From: Synechococcus sp. AG-683-C23
Lineage (GTDB): Bacteria; Cyanobacteriota; Cyanobacteriia; PCC-6307; Cyanobiaceae
Length of the DNA stretch: 45,821 bases
Direction of reading: 5' to 3'
Assembly (NCBI GenBank): GCA_003208835.1
Contig: QCVD01000020.1
Location: 1-45,821, forward strand
Positions 45,584 through 45,821 of the stretch are shown here, piece after piece. The notes beneath the pieces were generated by a model. It did no database searches. It was not told where the DNA came from and saw only the letters and a program-made list of their open reading frames with translations. The position numbers and the translations under genes were made by a program. Position 1 is the first letter of the stretch, and each line of letters starts with the position of its first letter.

Positions 45584-45821
45584 TTATTTGTTTTTTGTCT
45601 TCATTACATACATGATATCTTTCGTATTTTTCTGTGCCATTGGATGAAAAGTTGAAGTCATAGCTGCTTTTCTGGCGGAGTTGATAAAACTGCTGTGACC
45701 ACTGCTTTTAAGAAGTTGGGTTTCAATCACGTCCCCTGATGTACTGATATAAAGCCGAAACGTAGCGTATCCCTCTTCTCCTCGTTGTTCTGCCCGCCGC
45801 GGAATGCGAGGCTCTCTACAT
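45584..45821 (-). CDS. tonB: C-terminal end of a TonB energy-transducing protein (5' part outside window)
   Basis: A minus-strand frame enters at the right edge and ends at TAA 45584-45586, giving 78 residues: REPRIPRRAEQRGEEGYATF, then RLYISTSGDVIETQLLKSSG and a helix followed by FHPM. This is the TonB C-terminal domain pattern (P-xP-xxA-xxxGxxG-xxxxFxIxxxG-V...SSG...). TonB couples the inner-membrane proton force to receptors such as the one encoded convergently next door. The proline-rich linker and membrane anchor would lie to the right. Confidence 0.82.
   Translation of the reverse strand, partial: CREPRIPRRAEQRGEEGYATFRLYISTSGDVIETQLLKSSGHSSFINSARKAAMTSTFHPMAQKNTKDIMYVMKTKNK

Overview
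The window looks like a chromosomal segment of a marine picocyanobacterium of the Synechococcus type (subcluster 5.1 or close relatives). Evidence is a complete alpha-carboxysome locus with form IA Rubisco, including csoS1D and csoS1E; the alkane pair ADO/AAR next to accA; both light-dependent and light-independent protochlorophyllide reductases; a PsaM gene; and the CRR6 and Tab2/Atab2 photosynthesis factors. The genus call is inference from gene content and order; no rRNA or other species marker is present.

Layout. 1-11.2 kb is dense housekeeping DNA: the start of an unidentified gene, a methyltransferase and a tyrosine recombinase (minus strand), then hemH (with a chlorophyll-binding-like tail) and ilvB, a secreted nuclease-fold protein, a small membrane protein and an FAD dehydrogenase (plus strand). 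A minus-strand translationally coupled trio follows (S1-domain protein, Tab2-like protein, PgeF/YfiH), then a creatininase-family gene. 11.2-15.6 kb is a lipid and cofactor run: ado, aar, accA, an SDR and folE, meeting trpF head-on. 16.4-20.3 kb holds a site-2 protease, a LipM/LplA-type transferase, a TauE/SafE permease, a CRR6 NDH-1 maturation factor, psaM (34 residues) and an unknown membrane protein. 20.3-26.2 kb is the chlorophyll region: por on the plus strand, then chlN-chlB-chlL on the minus strand with an AT-rich sulfotransferase gene between them.

26.2-41.2 kb is inorganic carbon acquisition: a 627-bp non-coding stretch, an unknown gene divergent from csoS1D, an ITPase (rdgB), then csoS1-rbcL-rbcS-csoS2-csoSCA-csoS4A-csoS4B-csoS1E, followed on the same strand by ndhF4-ndhD4-cupB, the low-affinity CO2-hydrating NDH-1 module. 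NDH-1 with CupB converts CO2 to bicarbonate at the thylakoid, and the carboxysome converts it back beside Rubisco, so the two halves of the CO2-concentrating mechanism sit together.

41.2-45.8 kb has a different character. It is AT-rich and contains non-coding or decayed DNA, a chimeric protein (tryptophan-rich/dockerin-like segment plus histidine phosphatase), a TonB-dependent outer-membrane receptor and the 3' end of a convergent tonB gene. It looks like a horizontally acquired nutrient-uptake island.

The observations I rate highest are Rubisco- or shell-binding-type short motifs outside CsoS2: a CsoS2 N-motif look-alike in the CsoSCA leader and a VTGTE motif in the CsoS1D leader. Next are two abutting perfect dyads upstream of csoS1, a 37-bp identical tract shared by csoS1 and csoS1E, and the phosphatase/TonB island.
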